Shown here in pieces: positions 34,981 through 44,010 of a stretch of DNA of 46,375 nucleotides. The notes under the pieces are model-generated. The model was given only the letters and a program-made list of their open reading frames with translations, did no database searches and was not told the origin of the DNA. Location of the stretch: contig JANXTG010000054.1 of NCBI GenBank assembly GCA_025352525.1, positions 1-46,375 of the forward strand, read 5' to 3'. Source of the stretch: Ferruginibacter sp. Its GTDB lineage: Bacteria > Bacteroidota > Bacteroidia > Chitinophagales > Chitinophagaceae. Both the position numbers and the translations under genes were made by a program. Positions within the stretch are counted from its first letter, which is position 1. The number at the start of each line of letters is the position of its first letter.

Positions 34981-36357
34981 ATGTCTGAAACCTCTGAATT
35001 ATTTATAGAAAAAAGTACAGCAAAGGCTGCTGACTTAGAGCACCGTAAAAAAATAAATTTTAATATCGGTCGCTACAATGCCGTAGTACCAAAGGGTAAA
35101 GAACAGTTTGTTAACGAACACCTGGCAAGAGAACGTGCCAAGAATACAAAATGGCGTGCACTGGAAACACTTGACCACCAACTGGAAATGTTTGAAGTGA
35201 ATTTTACCAAGCGTGGCGGTAAAGTTATTTGGGCAGAAAATGCTGAACAGGCAATGGCAGAAATTATAAAAATCTGCGAAGTAAAAAACTGTAAAATGCT
35301 GGTGAAAAGCAAGAGCATGGTAACAGAAGAAATTCACCTAAATGATAATCTGGAAAAACACGGTATTGAAAGTATCGAAACAGATTTGGGAGAATATATA
35401 CAGCAATTAGATGGTGAGACTGCTTACCATATTGTTACACCTGCGATGCACAAAAGCAAAGAAGATGTGGCTAAATTATTTCACGAAAAATTAGGCACAC
35501 CCATAGATTTGACGCCTGAGCAACTCACCCTAAAAGCTAGGGAAATTTTACGTGAAAAATATATGCAGGCAGAAGTTGGTGTAACGGGGGCAAATTTTAT
35601 TATTGCAGATGTGGGAGCCATTGCAGTAACGGAAAACGAAGGCAATGCTAGGTTAAGTTGTGCTTTTCCAAAAACACATATAGCCATTGTAGGTATTGAA
35701 AAAGTAATTCCTTCGCTAACCGACCTAGGCTTATTTTGGCCCTTGCTAAGTACGTTTGGTACTGGACAAAAAATTACCGTTTACAACAGTATTATTGCTG
35801 GGCCAAGGCAGGCAAATGAAACCGATGGACCCGAAGAAATGTATGTGATATTGCTGGACAATGGCCGAACAAAAATTCTTGCAAATCCAAAACAGAGGGA
35901 AAGCCTTTACTGCATTCGTTGCGGCGCCTGTTTAAATGCATGCCCGGTTTATAAAAACATTGGTGGTTTTAGTTATGGCACAACTTACAGCGGTCCAATA
36001 GGCAGTGTAATTACCCCGCATTTGCAGGGTATGGATGACTTTAAACATCTTAGTCACGCATCTTCTTTGTGTGGCAATTGCACTGAGGTTTGCGCTGTAA
36101 AAATTAATTTACATGAGTTACTTTTAGATAACCGCAAAGAAGCAGCGGAGGAGGGATTGACAAGTTTTAGCGAAAAAGCCGCATGGAAATTATGGAAATT
36201 CGCAAGCCTAAACCGTAGTATGATGAATATGGGAAGTGGTCCTTTAAAAAATAGGGTAATAAATGGTATTTTTAAGGACTGGACGAAACACAGAGGCGAT
36301 TTAAATTTTAGCAAAAAAACTTTTAATGAATTGTGGCGGGAGCAGCATAAAGATTAA
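34981..36357 (+). CDS. lutB: LutB-type iron-sulfur lactate utilization protein
   Basis: 458 residues. The N-terminal about 300 residues are the LUD domain (KCKMLVKSKSMVTEEIHLN, GVTGANFIIADVGAIAVTENEGN, GIEKVIPSLTDL). Two [4Fe-4S] motifs follow: CIRCGACLNACPVY near 311 and CGNCTEVCAVKINLHELLL near 364. LutB works with LutA and LutC to oxidise L-lactate in the cytoplasm; LutA and LutC are not in this window. It sits between kbl and a polysaccharide-deacetylase-like gene with 25-bp gaps, so the three probably share a transcript. The link between lactate oxidation and threonine catabolism is not explained by sequence alone. Confidence 0.9.
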   Translation: MSETSELFIEKSTAKAADLEHRKKINFNIGRYNAVVPKGKEQFVNEHLARERAKNTKWRALETLDHQLEMFEVNFTKRGGKVIWAENAEQAMAEIIKICEVKNCKMLVKSKSMVTEEIHLNDNLEKHGIESIETDLGEYIQQLDGETAYHIVTPAMHKSKEDVAKLFHEKLGTPIDLTPEQLTLKAREILREKYMQAEVGVTGANFIIADVGAIAVTENEGNARLSCAFPKTHIAIVGIEKVIPSLTDLGLFWPLLSTFGTGQKITVYNSIIAGPRQANETDGPEEMYVILLDNGRTKILANPKQRESLYCIRCGACLNACPVYKNIGGFSYGTTYSGPIGSVITPHLQGMDDFKHLSHASSLCGNCTEVCAVKINLHELLLDNRKEAAEEGLTSFSEKAAWKLWKFASLNRSMMNMGSGPLKNRVINGIFKDWTKHRGDLNFSKKTFNELWREQHKD

Positions 36358-36382
36358 ATAATAAAACAAAAAAGTTATTCTA

Positions 36383-37666
36383 ATGCTTCTTATCTTTTCT
36401 TCGCAATCCAATACACGCCTACAGTATACTTGCAAATTTATTTTTGAAGAAGTACTCGGAACGAGTTACAGCATTACAATCGATGAAGAAAATTTTAACT
36501 TGCATTCAGGTGCTAAAATTAATTATAGCCATGTAGATTTTCCTTCCGTATTTCAAATTAAGCCTCATGTACTTTTGTTTGAAACCGGCTTAAAAGAACA
36601 GGATATTACAGTTGTTGATAAAGGAGAAAAATGCAGGGTGTTTGTAACATCGCACAACGCACAGGATTTTGATATTTTTGCAGCAGTCTTCTATTTAGTA
36701 AGCCGATACGAAGAATATTTACCACATGCAAAAGATATGTATGGCCGATATGCTCATCAAAATTCTCTGGCCTTTAAATCAGCTTTTTTACATCTTCCAC
36801 TTATAAATATTTGGATTGAAAACTTTAAACATAAACTCCTTACTCATTTTTCGGATCTTATATTTAACTCAACATCATTTTCGTTTTTACCTACTTACGA
36901 TATTGATATTGCATGGTCTTACAAAGAAAAAGGTTTGCTTCGAAATGTTGGCGGGTTTATAAAATCGCCAACACTGGAAAGAGTTGCAGTTCTATTAAAG
37001 GGTAAAAAAGATCCTTACGATAGTTATGATTTTATGAACGACTTGCATAAGGAATACAAACTCAGACCTAGCTATTTTTTTTTGGTAGCACAGAAAAATG
37101 GCTTGTATGATAAAAATATTTTGCCGGATAATGAAGCTATGCAGGAGCTAATAAAAACCCATACAAACAAATACAGCATTGGTCTTCACCCATCTTGGCA
37201 AAGCTATAATGACGATGTATTATTGATGGAAGAAAAGAATACATTGGAAAGTATTGCAGGTTTAAAAATCAACGCATCTCGACAGCATTTTATAAAGTTT
37301 ACATTGCCGGAAACTTATCAAAGTTTATTAAAAACAGCTATTGTCCACGATTACAGCATGGGTTATGGGAGTATTAATGGTTTTAGAGCATCAACAGCTT
37401 CTCCATTTTACTGGTATGATTTAAGTGCAGAAAAAATAACAACCCTTCGCATACATCCATTTTGTTTTATGGATGCTAACTGTTTTTACGAACAAAAATT
37501 AACTGTTGAGGAATCTTTTACAGAACTAATGAATTTTTATCAGTCCTGTAAAAAAGTGAATGTACCCTTGATTACTATTTTTCATAATAATTTTTTTGGA
37601 ACAGCGAAAGAATTTGAAGGATGGAAAGATTTATATGTCAAGTTTATATTTCAGCTTCAGCAATGA
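36383..37666 (+). CDS. Polysaccharide deacetylase-like protein with DUF7033-type N-terminus
   Basis: 427 residues without signal peptide. The N-terminal 130 residues (LLIFSSQSNTRLQYTCKFIF, FDIFAAVFYLVSRYEEYLPH) match the domain placed before NodB-like modules in Bacteroidota. The NodB-like part starts at LPTYDIDIAWSYKEKG near 173 (metal Asp pair), with YSIGLHPSWQSYNDD near 272 (His) and GFRASTASPFYWYDL near 333 in place of the usual arginine motif; ITIFHNNFFGT closes it. This suggests a carbohydrate esterase-like enzyme of the cytoplasm or membrane face. The 3' end overlaps the convergent EamA gene by 23 bp. The enzyme substrate is unknown. Confidence 0.8.
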   Translation: MLLIFSSQSNTRLQYTCKFIFEEVLGTSYSITIDEENFNLHSGAKINYSHVDFPSVFQIKPHVLLFETGLKEQDITVVDKGEKCRVFVTSHNAQDFDIFAAVFYLVSRYEEYLPHAKDMYGRYAHQNSLAFKSAFLHLPLINIWIENFKHKLLTHFSDLIFNSTSFSFLPTYDIDIAWSYKEKGLLRNVGGFIKSPTLERVAVLLKGKKDPYDSYDFMNDLHKEYKLRPSYFFLVAQKNGLYDKNILPDNEAMQELIKTHTNKYSIGLHPSWQSYNDDVLLMEEKNTLESIAGLKINASRQHFIKFTLPETYQSLLKTAIVHDYSMGYGSINGFRASTASPFYWYDLSAEKITTLRIHPFCFMDANCFYEQKLTVEESFTELMNFYQSCKKVNVPLITIFHNNFFGTAKEFEGWKDLYVKFIFQLQQ

Positions 37667-38567
37667 TTTTGTTTGCCCTTTTTGCAGAATAATTTACAAG
37701 AAAAACACCGGTTATTGTTACTAGTGAACCCCACAAAATATTTATACTCAGCTTTTCATTCAATACGATATATGCTGTAACCATTGCTACAAAGGGGTTT
37801 ATGTATGCATACAATGAAGAAACAGCCGTCGGTAAAACTTTCATTGAATAAATAAATGCAATAAAAGCTAACAACGAGCCAAAGAAAACAAGGTATCCAA
37901 TTACTACCCATGCTTTTATTGATATATCAAAAAAGGGAATTACTTGTTGTGTTGTTTGCATTATAATAAAAAGGATTATACTGCTTAAAATCATTTGCCA
38001 GCCTACTCCGTAATATGGATTAATATCTAATTTGTTTCTTGCTATAAAAATGGTTCCAATACTCCACGATAGCATAGCAGTAACGGAAAGAAATACACCA
38101 AATAAAAAATTTGTTGTATTGTGGTTAAAAGCATTTTCGTAAGACACAATAGCTATACCTGATATTCCTAATAATAATCCAATAACCGTTACAACTGTAA
38201 GTGGCTTGCTTTTAAAAAAAACCTTTTCCAGAATTACCACAGATAAAGGGTAAAGTGCACCAATTAAAGATCCCAAGCCTGCAGGTATGTATTGTACACC
38301 CCAAGTACTTAATCCGTTTGCAGAAACAAACATGATAATAGCCATTATAAAAAGCCAGCGAAATTGCTTTAAAGTTGGTAATGGTAATTTTTTAAAAAAA
38401 GTAAGAACCCCCACAAAAATAATTCCTGCAACAAACTGTCTTATATAAACCAGTTGCAAAGGTGGAATTTCATGTACGCCAATTTTGCTTACCACCCATG
38501 TAGTTCCCCAGATAATACTTGTGGCCGTAAGTGCTAAATAGCCTTTGGTTTTTGCTGATTGTAACAA
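37644..38567 (-). CDS. EamA/DMT-family membrane transporter
   Basis: 307 residues with about ten transmembrane segments in two EamA repeats: IWGTTWVVSKIGVHEIPPLQ at the start, ALYPLSVVILEKVFFKSKPL before the repeat-one end, and SLYAYINPFVAMVTAYIVLNEKLSI at repeat two. RhaT/EamA transporters export small metabolites. It is probably the last gene of a minus-strand run with purH, only 9 bp downstream of it. Its 3' end overlaps the convergent deacetylase-like gene at 37644-37666. The substrate is unknown. Confidence 0.85.
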   Translation of the reverse strand: MLQSAKTKGYLALTATSIIWGTTWVVSKIGVHEIPPLQLVYIRQFVAGIIFVGVLTFFKKLPLPTLKQFRWLFIMAIIMFVSANGLSTWGVQYIPAGLGSLIGALYPLSVVILEKVFFKSKPLTVVTVIGLLLGISGIAIVSYENAFNHNTTNFLFGVFLSVTAMLSWSIGTIFIARNKLDINPYYGVGWQMILSSIILFIIMQTTQQVIPFFDISIKAWVVIGYLVFFGSLLAFIAFIYSMKVLPTAVSSLYAYINPFVAMVTAYIVLNEKLSINILWGSLVTITGVFLVNYSAKRANKIIAEAEI

Positions 38568-38576
38568 TACCTGTAA

Positions 38577-40109
38577 TTAATGTTTAAAATGTCTTTTGCC
38601 TGTTATCACCATTGCAAGATTATTTATTTTGCAATATTCAATACTGTCCTTGTCTCTTACAGAACCACCGGGTTGTATAAATGCATCTATGCCTGCTGTG
38701 TGTGCTATGCGTACACAATCAGCAAAAGGAAAAAAGGCATCGCTTGCAAGTGATGCCCCTGTTGTGACTGCACCAAACTGTTTTGCTTTATCAATCGCAT
38801 TTCTTAACGCATCAATACGGCTCGTTTGTCCACAACCTTTACCAATAAGCTGGTTGTTTTTTACCAATGCAATGGCATTACTTTTTAAATGTTTGCAAAG
38901 AATATTTGCAAAAGCCAATGATTTCTTTTCAATTTCTGTTGTTTCTCTGCCGCCAACTTCTTTCCATTCTGTAAAATTACCTTCATCAGTTTCCTGTGTA
39001 ATTACACCATTTAAAAGCGATTTTGTTTGTACCGTTTTTTGTGGCTGACTTTTTAATTGCAATAAAATTCTATTTTTCTTTTGTTGAAGAATTTGTAAAG
39101 CATCTTCATTAAATGACGGAGCAATTAATACCTCAAAAAATATTTCATTAATGGCATTTGCAGTAACTTCATCAATTTCGGCATTACAAATAAGTACACC
39201 ACCAAATGCACTTTCCGGATCACCTGCCAGTGCTGCAATCCATGCTTTTTCTACCGTTGTTCTAATGGCAGCTCCACATACATTTGTATGCTTAATAATG
39301 CAAAACCATATATTTTCATTAGTAGAATTTGAGTAATTAGGGGAAGCTGCCTCTTTGATAAGTTGCAATGCAGCATCAACATCTACCAAATTATTATAGG
39401 ATAATTCTTTACCATGCAGTTGTGTAAATATTTCATTTAGATCACCATAAAATGCGGCCGGCTGGTGAGGATTTTCACCATAACGCAAAGACTGCTTTTT
39501 TTTATTAAAAGCTGTTGTAACATTTAAGTTATTGAAGTAGGATGAGATGGCATTATCATAATGTGTGCAAACATCAAAAGCTTTAACAGCAAAAGTTCTT
39601 CGTTGTTCAATAGAAAATTCTCCCTGCTGTGTTGCTAACAGATTTTCGAGAAGAGCATAGTCTTTTTTTGCTGCAACTATAACTACATCTGCATGGTTTT
39701 TTGCTGCTGCCCTAATCATACTTGGCCCTCCAATATCAATCTTTTCTATTATGAGTTTTTCGTCTGTTGTGTTGGCCACTGTTTCTTCAAAAGGATACAG
39801 ATCTACAATAACCAGGTCAATTTCAGGAATATGATGTTCTTTCATTTCAGCCATGTGAACCTCATCGTTTCTTTTTGCCAGTATACCACCAAAAACAGAA
39901 GGGTGAAGTGTTTTTACACGACCTCCCAATATGGCCGGATATGAAGTTAAAGATTCAACGGGTATACATTTAACGCCAAGCTTTTCTATAAATTCCTGTG
40001 TGCCACCGGTGCTGTAAATAGTTATATCAAGTTTATCAAGCAACTGCACAATTTCTTCAAGACCATCTTTATAAAAAACAGAAATAAGTGCTGATTGTAT
40101 TTTTTTCAT
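38577..40109 (-). CDS. purH: Bifunctional AICAR transformylase / IMP cyclohydrolase
   Basis: 510 residues, the usual length. The N-terminal MGS-like IMP cyclohydrolase (about 1-190) shows LDKLDITIYSTGGTQEFIEKLG and GGRVKTLHPSVFGGIL. The C-terminal transformylase shows KKQSLRYGENPHQPAAFYG and FCIIKHTNVCGAAI (the K-H pair of the active site), then FGGVLICNAEID and SDAFFPFADCVRIAHTAGI near the end. It performs the last two steps of de novo IMP synthesis in the cytoplasm. comEC lies about 80 bp upstream and an EamA gene 9 bp downstream on the same strand. Confidence 0.97.
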   Translation of the reverse strand: MKKIQSALISVFYKDGLEEIVQLLDKLDITIYSTGGTQEFIEKLGVKCIPVESLTSYPAILGGRVKTLHPSVFGGILAKRNDEVHMAEMKEHHIPEIDLVIVDLYPFEETVANTTDEKLIIEKIDIGGPSMIRAAAKNHADVVIVAAKKDYALLENLLATQQGEFSIEQRRTFAVKAFDVCTHYDNAISSYFNNLNVTTAFNKKKQSLRYGENPHQPAAFYGDLNEIFTQLHGKELSYNNLVDVDAALQLIKEAASPNYSNSTNENIWFCIIKHTNVCGAAIRTTVEKAWIAALAGDPESAFGGVLICNAEIDEVTANAINEIFFEVLIAPSFNEDALQILQQKKNRILLQLKSQPQKTVQTKSLLNGVITQETDEGNFTEWKEVGGRETTEIEKKSLAFANILCKHLKSNAIALVKNNQLIGKGCGQTSRIDALRNAIDKAKQFGAVTTGASLASDAFFPFADCVRIAHTAGIDAFIQPGGSVRDKDSIEYCKINNLAMVITGKRHFKH

Positions 40110-40188
40110 TGTAAATAGATTTTGACTACGGGGGTAATTCTTTTAAAAAATAGTTGGTTTGGTCCCACTTTAAATTGCTTTAGCAGGT

Positions 40189-42291
40189 TTACTTTACATC
40201 TAATATAAATGCACCCTGTTCGGCAGTAGTAAAGTAGGGCAAATGTAACAATGAACACTGCTTTTTCCACTGTGCAATTTTCCACAAACTGTTAGAAGCA
40301 TCAAACACAATACAGCGGGGCATTACAGATGATGTAATATTGGAGATATCAACATTGGCGTTTTTTGTAATCAGCAACACATCTACCTTAATTTTATTTT
40401 GTATTGAAGCAAAAGATAAAGTTGTATCAATTATCATTATTTTTTTGCTATAAAACTGCCACAAGATTTTGCTGTGTTGTATAGATTTTAAAGTATCCCT
40501 GCTTTGATTTACCTGAAGAGAAATCCTTGCAGGTTTTAAATTAAAATTTTGCAATGCACCATCTGTTTTAAATTCTTCATCGCCTAAAAAGAAATATTTA
40601 TCCGCAGCAACAAAATCTATTGCTGTATGCCGGCTTACATTGTAAATGATAATTTTTTTCTGCTGAATTAAATTGATTTTTCCATAAGACCAAATTCCAA
40701 TAAAGAATGAAAAGAATAAAAGAGAAATCATAATTAGTTTTTTGTTAAACTGCAAACAGCCCGCAGCAGCTGCAAATACAAATAAATATAAGACAGCAGT
40801 TGTAGTTGGTGTGGCATAAATTTTATCTATTAATGATAACGGAAGGTTGTTGCATTTGTCAATAATAATATTCATGAACCAGGTTAGTACATAAATAAAT
40901 TTCCCTAATAAAGCTCCAACAACAGAAATTGAGGAAAGGAATATTAATAATATTTCGGCAAAGAGTATTACGGTAGATAACGGTACACAAATTAAATTGG
41001 TAATTAAAAACAGCGTAGGTATTTGATGAAAATAATAAATACAAATTGGTAAAGTGAGTATCTGCGCAGCAATTGTAACAGAACACATCTGCCATAAATA
41101 CTGCAATGGTTTATGCTTGGAGTAAAATAAATTTTGAATAGGTTTTTGCAGCCAAACAATGCCTACCACTGCGCAATAACTGAGTTGAAAGCCAACATCC
41201 CACAATAAAAAAGGATCGTAACAAAGTAATAAAAATGCAGATGCTGCCAGCGAGTTATAAATAGATGTCTGTTTAAAAAATTCTTTGCCGATTAATATAC
41301 AGGTAAACATTACTGCACTTCTTAAAACAGATGCTGAACCGCCTGTTATTAAACTAAACAACCACAGGCAGACGAGAATTGTTACAACCCTAACTGCAGC
41401 ACTTTTTTTAATTACTGGTAGCCTTAAAAAAATCCATACGAGCACCGCATAAATTAAGCCCAGGTGCATGCCTGATATGGCAATAATGTGAACTACACCG
41501 GTATTACTGTAAGCCTGCACAACATCTTTATCTAAATCCTCCTTATATCCAATAAGCAAAGCTTCTGCTATACCGGTAACTTTTTTGTTACCTTTTACAA
41601 ATTCCTGTAAAATATTAATTACTTTTTTTCTTGCATTATAAATAAAAGAATACAATGCATTTTCATTATGCACATTCAACAATACATATTTGTTTTGCTT
41701 TAAAAATACCTGATAAAATGTTTGCTGAAAAGCCATGTACCTGCTGTAATTAAATCCGCCGGGATTACCTGCATTTTTAATTAACTGAAGGCCTCCTGAT
41801 ATCAATATTTTATCTCCATATTTTGGAAGCTGCATTAAATCCTCTTTGGAAAAATAAAGGAGTATTTTACCGGTTACATTTTTGCCTGTACCGTTTTTAA
41901 TAATTTTTTCCACTCTTCCTTCAGCTTTATAAGATTTTTCTTTTTCAATAAGTGGTTCATTGACTTTTATAATTAAAGAGCTGCTGTCATTATATAAATG
42001 ACCAAACCAGTTAGAGTCATTCCTTACATCTTTTTGCCAAAGGGTCATCATCCCTGCAAAAAAGATAATAAATGAAATTAAAACTCCCTGTATCCATCGA
42101 AAGGAATAACGATATGCCAATGGAATAGCAGAAAAAATAAAATATAGAGAGGTAGCAATTCCTACGAGAGAAAGAATAATAAAATAAGGTATTTCAAAAT
42201 AATATTGGACTAATATACCGGTTAAAAATGGCAGTAAAATTCTTATGAACGGAGCTTTTTTCCATAAGGGAATTGCATACTTTGCAGCCAT
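40189..42291 (-). CDS. comEC: ComEC/Rec2-family DNA uptake protein with degenerate C-terminal domain
   Basis: 700 residues. N-terminal membrane segments and a DUF4131-type OB-like domain (IIKVNEPLIEKEKSYKAEGR) are followed by the competence domain: LLIGYKEDLDKDVVQAYSNT then GVVHIIAISGMHLGLIYAVL near 265 and GGSASVLRSAVMFTCILIG near 315, with about eight further membrane segments to residue 545. ComEC forms the inner-membrane channel for single-stranded DNA. The C-terminal about 160 residues would be the metallo-beta-lactamase-like nuclease domain, but the H-x-H-x-D-H motif is absent (there is only IIIYNVSRHTAIDF and LLITKNANVDIS), so nuclease activity here is unlikely. This shorter form is known in Bacteroidota. 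It lies between rluE-like and purH genes. Confidence 0.9.
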   Translation of the reverse strand: MAAKYAIPLWKKAPFIRILLPFLTGILVQYYFEIPYFIILSLVGIATSLYFIFSAIPLAYRYSFRWIQGVLISFIIFFAGMMTLWQKDVRNDSNWFGHLYNDSSSLIIKVNEPLIEKEKSYKAEGRVEKIIKNGTGKNVTGKILLYFSKEDLMQLPKYGDKILISGGLQLIKNAGNPGGFNYSRYMAFQQTFYQVFLKQNKYVLLNVHNENALYSFIYNARKKVINILQEFVKGNKKVTGIAEALLIGYKEDLDKDVVQAYSNTGVVHIIAISGMHLGLIYAVLVWIFLRLPVIKKSAAVRVVTILVCLWLFSLITGGSASVLRSAVMFTCILIGKEFFKQTSIYNSLAASAFLLLCYDPFLLWDVGFQLSYCAVVGIVWLQKPIQNLFYSKHKPLQYLWQMCSVTIAAQILTLPICIYYFHQIPTLFLITNLICVPLSTVILFAEILLIFLSSISVVGALLGKFIYVLTWFMNIIIDKCNNLPLSLIDKIYATPTTTAVLYLFVFAAAAGCLQFNKKLIMISLLFFSFFIGIWSYGKINLIQQKKIIIYNVSRHTAIDFVAADKYFFLGDEEFKTDGALQNFNLKPARISLQVNQSRDTLKSIQHSKILWQFYSKKIMIIDTTLSFASIQNKIKVDVLLITKNANVDISNITSSVMPRCIVFDASNSLWKIAQWKKQCSLLHLPYFTTAEQGAFILDVK

Positions 42292-42336
42292 TTGTACATT
42301 TTGGATACGGAAAGTACAAAGAGAGTTTGACTAATT

Positions 42337-42954
42337 CTAATTGAAGGGTACTTTTTTGGTATGTTTCAATAAATTATAGAATTCTTCTTCATTTAATTCT
42401 TTTACTTTTCCCGGTGCAAGATTATCTAAAAGAATGTTGCTAATGCTAAGCCTTACAAGTCTTATACAGCGGTGCCTAAGCGCTAAAACCATTTTACGTA
42501 CTTGTCTAAATTTCCCCTCTGTTAGAGTTATTAATAACCAGGTATGCGGATAAATTTCTCTGGGGTCAGTTGAATATTTATATAGTGCAGAAGGATCATT
42601 TATGATTTTTACAGCGTATGGCTTTGCCAGATAAGTTTTTTTTTCACTTATAGGAATTAAAACACCTTGCTGCAAATGTTTGAATGTTTCATCGGTCATT
42701 TTGTGCTGCACCATTACGAGGTATGAACGGGTGTGAGCTTCGGTTGCATGAAACAATTTTCTTGTAACTGATTTATCTGTGGTTAAAATTAAAAGACCTT
42801 CCGAAGTGCTGTCAAGTCTTCCAATTGCGTGTGTACCTTCTGGGAAGTTAAAATCCATATCGCCCAGCAACATTACTTTATGGCTGCTTACAAACTGAGA
42901 AACCATATTGTATGGTTTATTTATAATAAAATAGCGGTTGGAAAAATTATTCAT
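42337..42954 (-). CDS. rluE: 23S rRNA pseudouridine synthase, RsuA/RluE type
   Basis: 205 residues. The conserved start YFIINKPYNMVSQFVS is followed by THAIGRLDSTSEGLLILTTD, in which the catalytic Asp of GRLDxxxxGLL is near residue 47. KKTYLAKPYAVKI, WLLITLTEGKFRQVRKMVLAL and HRCIRLVRLSISNILLDNLAPG complete the RsuA-family core. There is no N-terminal S4 domain, which agrees with RluE, the enzyme for a single uridine in 23S rRNA; the exact target is inferred from family shape. It is cytoplasmic, first in a run with comEC (45-bp gap). Confidence 0.85.
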   Translation of the reverse strand: MNNFSNRYFIINKPYNMVSQFVSSHKVMLLGDMDFNFPEGTHAIGRLDSTSEGLLILTTDKSVTRKLFHATEAHTRSYLVMVQHKMTDETFKHLQQGVLIPISEKKTYLAKPYAVKIINDPSALYKYSTDPREIYPHTWLLITLTEGKFRQVRKMVLALRHRCIRLVRLSISNILLDNLAPGKVKELNEEEFYNLLKHTKKVPFN

Positions 42955-43125
42955 TTAAAACTAAAAGGTGTCTTGCAAAAATAGAGCATAGTCATAAATT
43001 AAATCTTGGATTAATAAATGATACTTTGATGTTAAAGTAAGAAGTAGCAAATGAACATAAAAAATTTTACTACGAATAAACTATTTAATCATTTTTAGCA
43101 AAATCTGTTTCTTCTTCTTATAACT

Positions 43126-43164
43126 AAAAAAGCAATGCTCCTAACAGTGGAACATTGCTTTTTT
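43126..43164. terminator. Bidirectional terminator of the lipoprotein gene
   Basis: AAAAAAGCAATG at 43126-43137 pairs with CATTGCTTTTTT at 43153-43164, loop of 15 nt; A-run on one side and T-run on the other serve both strands. It lies 50 bp after the stop of the minus-strand gene at 43214. Confidence 0.85.
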
Positions 43165-43213
43165 TATATTCTGACAAAAATTTTATGATACTTTACAAGT
43201 ATATTAATTCCGA

Positions 43214-43813
43214 TTATTGGCAACTGCAGAAACTAAACTTCATTCCCCATTGCCCGGTTGGATTAATTACAGTGCCATTTCCCCAGCCTGTTTGCTGGTC
43301 TAAAACCTGCCCTGCTGCATCAAGTTTTACAACAACTGCATGAGCAGCAATACAACCACAAGAACCAACGGGGATAGCCAAGATAGGAATTTGGTAAGTA
43401 TAACTGGTTACATTACTATGTGTAGTTATATAAGGAAATTGCCCTGGAATTGGATTGCCTGGTTTGTTTACAGGAATGAGTGCACAATCCCCAACATATA
43501 AATGTGTTTGTGTAAGTACATAACCATTGGCAGTATTATAGGTTACGTAAATAAAATTTGCATCATTGGTTACAGTTACATTTCCGGCATCAATAGTTTG
43601 GCCGGCAAATAAAGTAACAACTGTAGGTGTACAGTTTGAAGCAGGTGGAGTACCGGCATCTCTTCCGGTAACACTACCGCCGTTTCCTGCTGGTCCTTTT
43701 AAAATACTTGATGGTTTGTTTTCATTTCCGGTTAGGTCAATTTCTGTTTTAGTACAGGAAACAAACAGGACAGTAAGAGCAAAAAAATTGAGGGTAAAAA
43801 TTAATTTTTTCAT
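43214..43813 (-). CDS. Hypothetical secreted lipoprotein
   Basis: 199 residues with a lipoprotein signal: LTVLFVSCTKTEI, lipidated Cys near residue 20. A Gly/Pro/Ser linker (SSILKGPAGNGGSVTGRDAG) precedes a beta-rich domain starting NCTPTVVTLFAGQTIDAG, with IYVTYNTANGYVLTQTHLYV, YTYQIPILAIPVG, and a cluster of Cys (GSCGCIAAHAVVV, FSFCSCQ at the end), probably disulfide-bonded. It resembles a group of secreted Bacteroidota proteins of unknown function that I cannot name further. It is single, with a strong terminator. Confidence 0.7.
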   Translation of the reverse strand: MKKLIFTLNFFALTVLFVSCTKTEIDLTGNENKPSSILKGPAGNGGSVTGRDAGTPPASNCTPTVVTLFAGQTIDAGNVTVTNDANFIYVTYNTANGYVLTQTHLYVGDCALIPVNKPGNPIPGQFPYITTHSNVTSYTYQIPILAIPVGSCGCIAAHAVVVKLDAAGQVLDQQTGWGNGTVINPTGQWGMKFSFCSCQ

Positions 43814-44010
43814 TTTTTGGTTTTAATAAGATTAAGATTTGGTCATTAAAAGGAAAGTGAATTTCCAAAAAATAACATTTCATTTTATTAACTCCTTAAT
43901 GAAAATATTATTGTGCAAATTGTAAAATTTGTTTTTTAAATCATTTGTAGTATTTTTTCTAGATGCTAAAATATTACATAATAAACTTAAAACCAATTAA
44001 TAGTGTAGAA

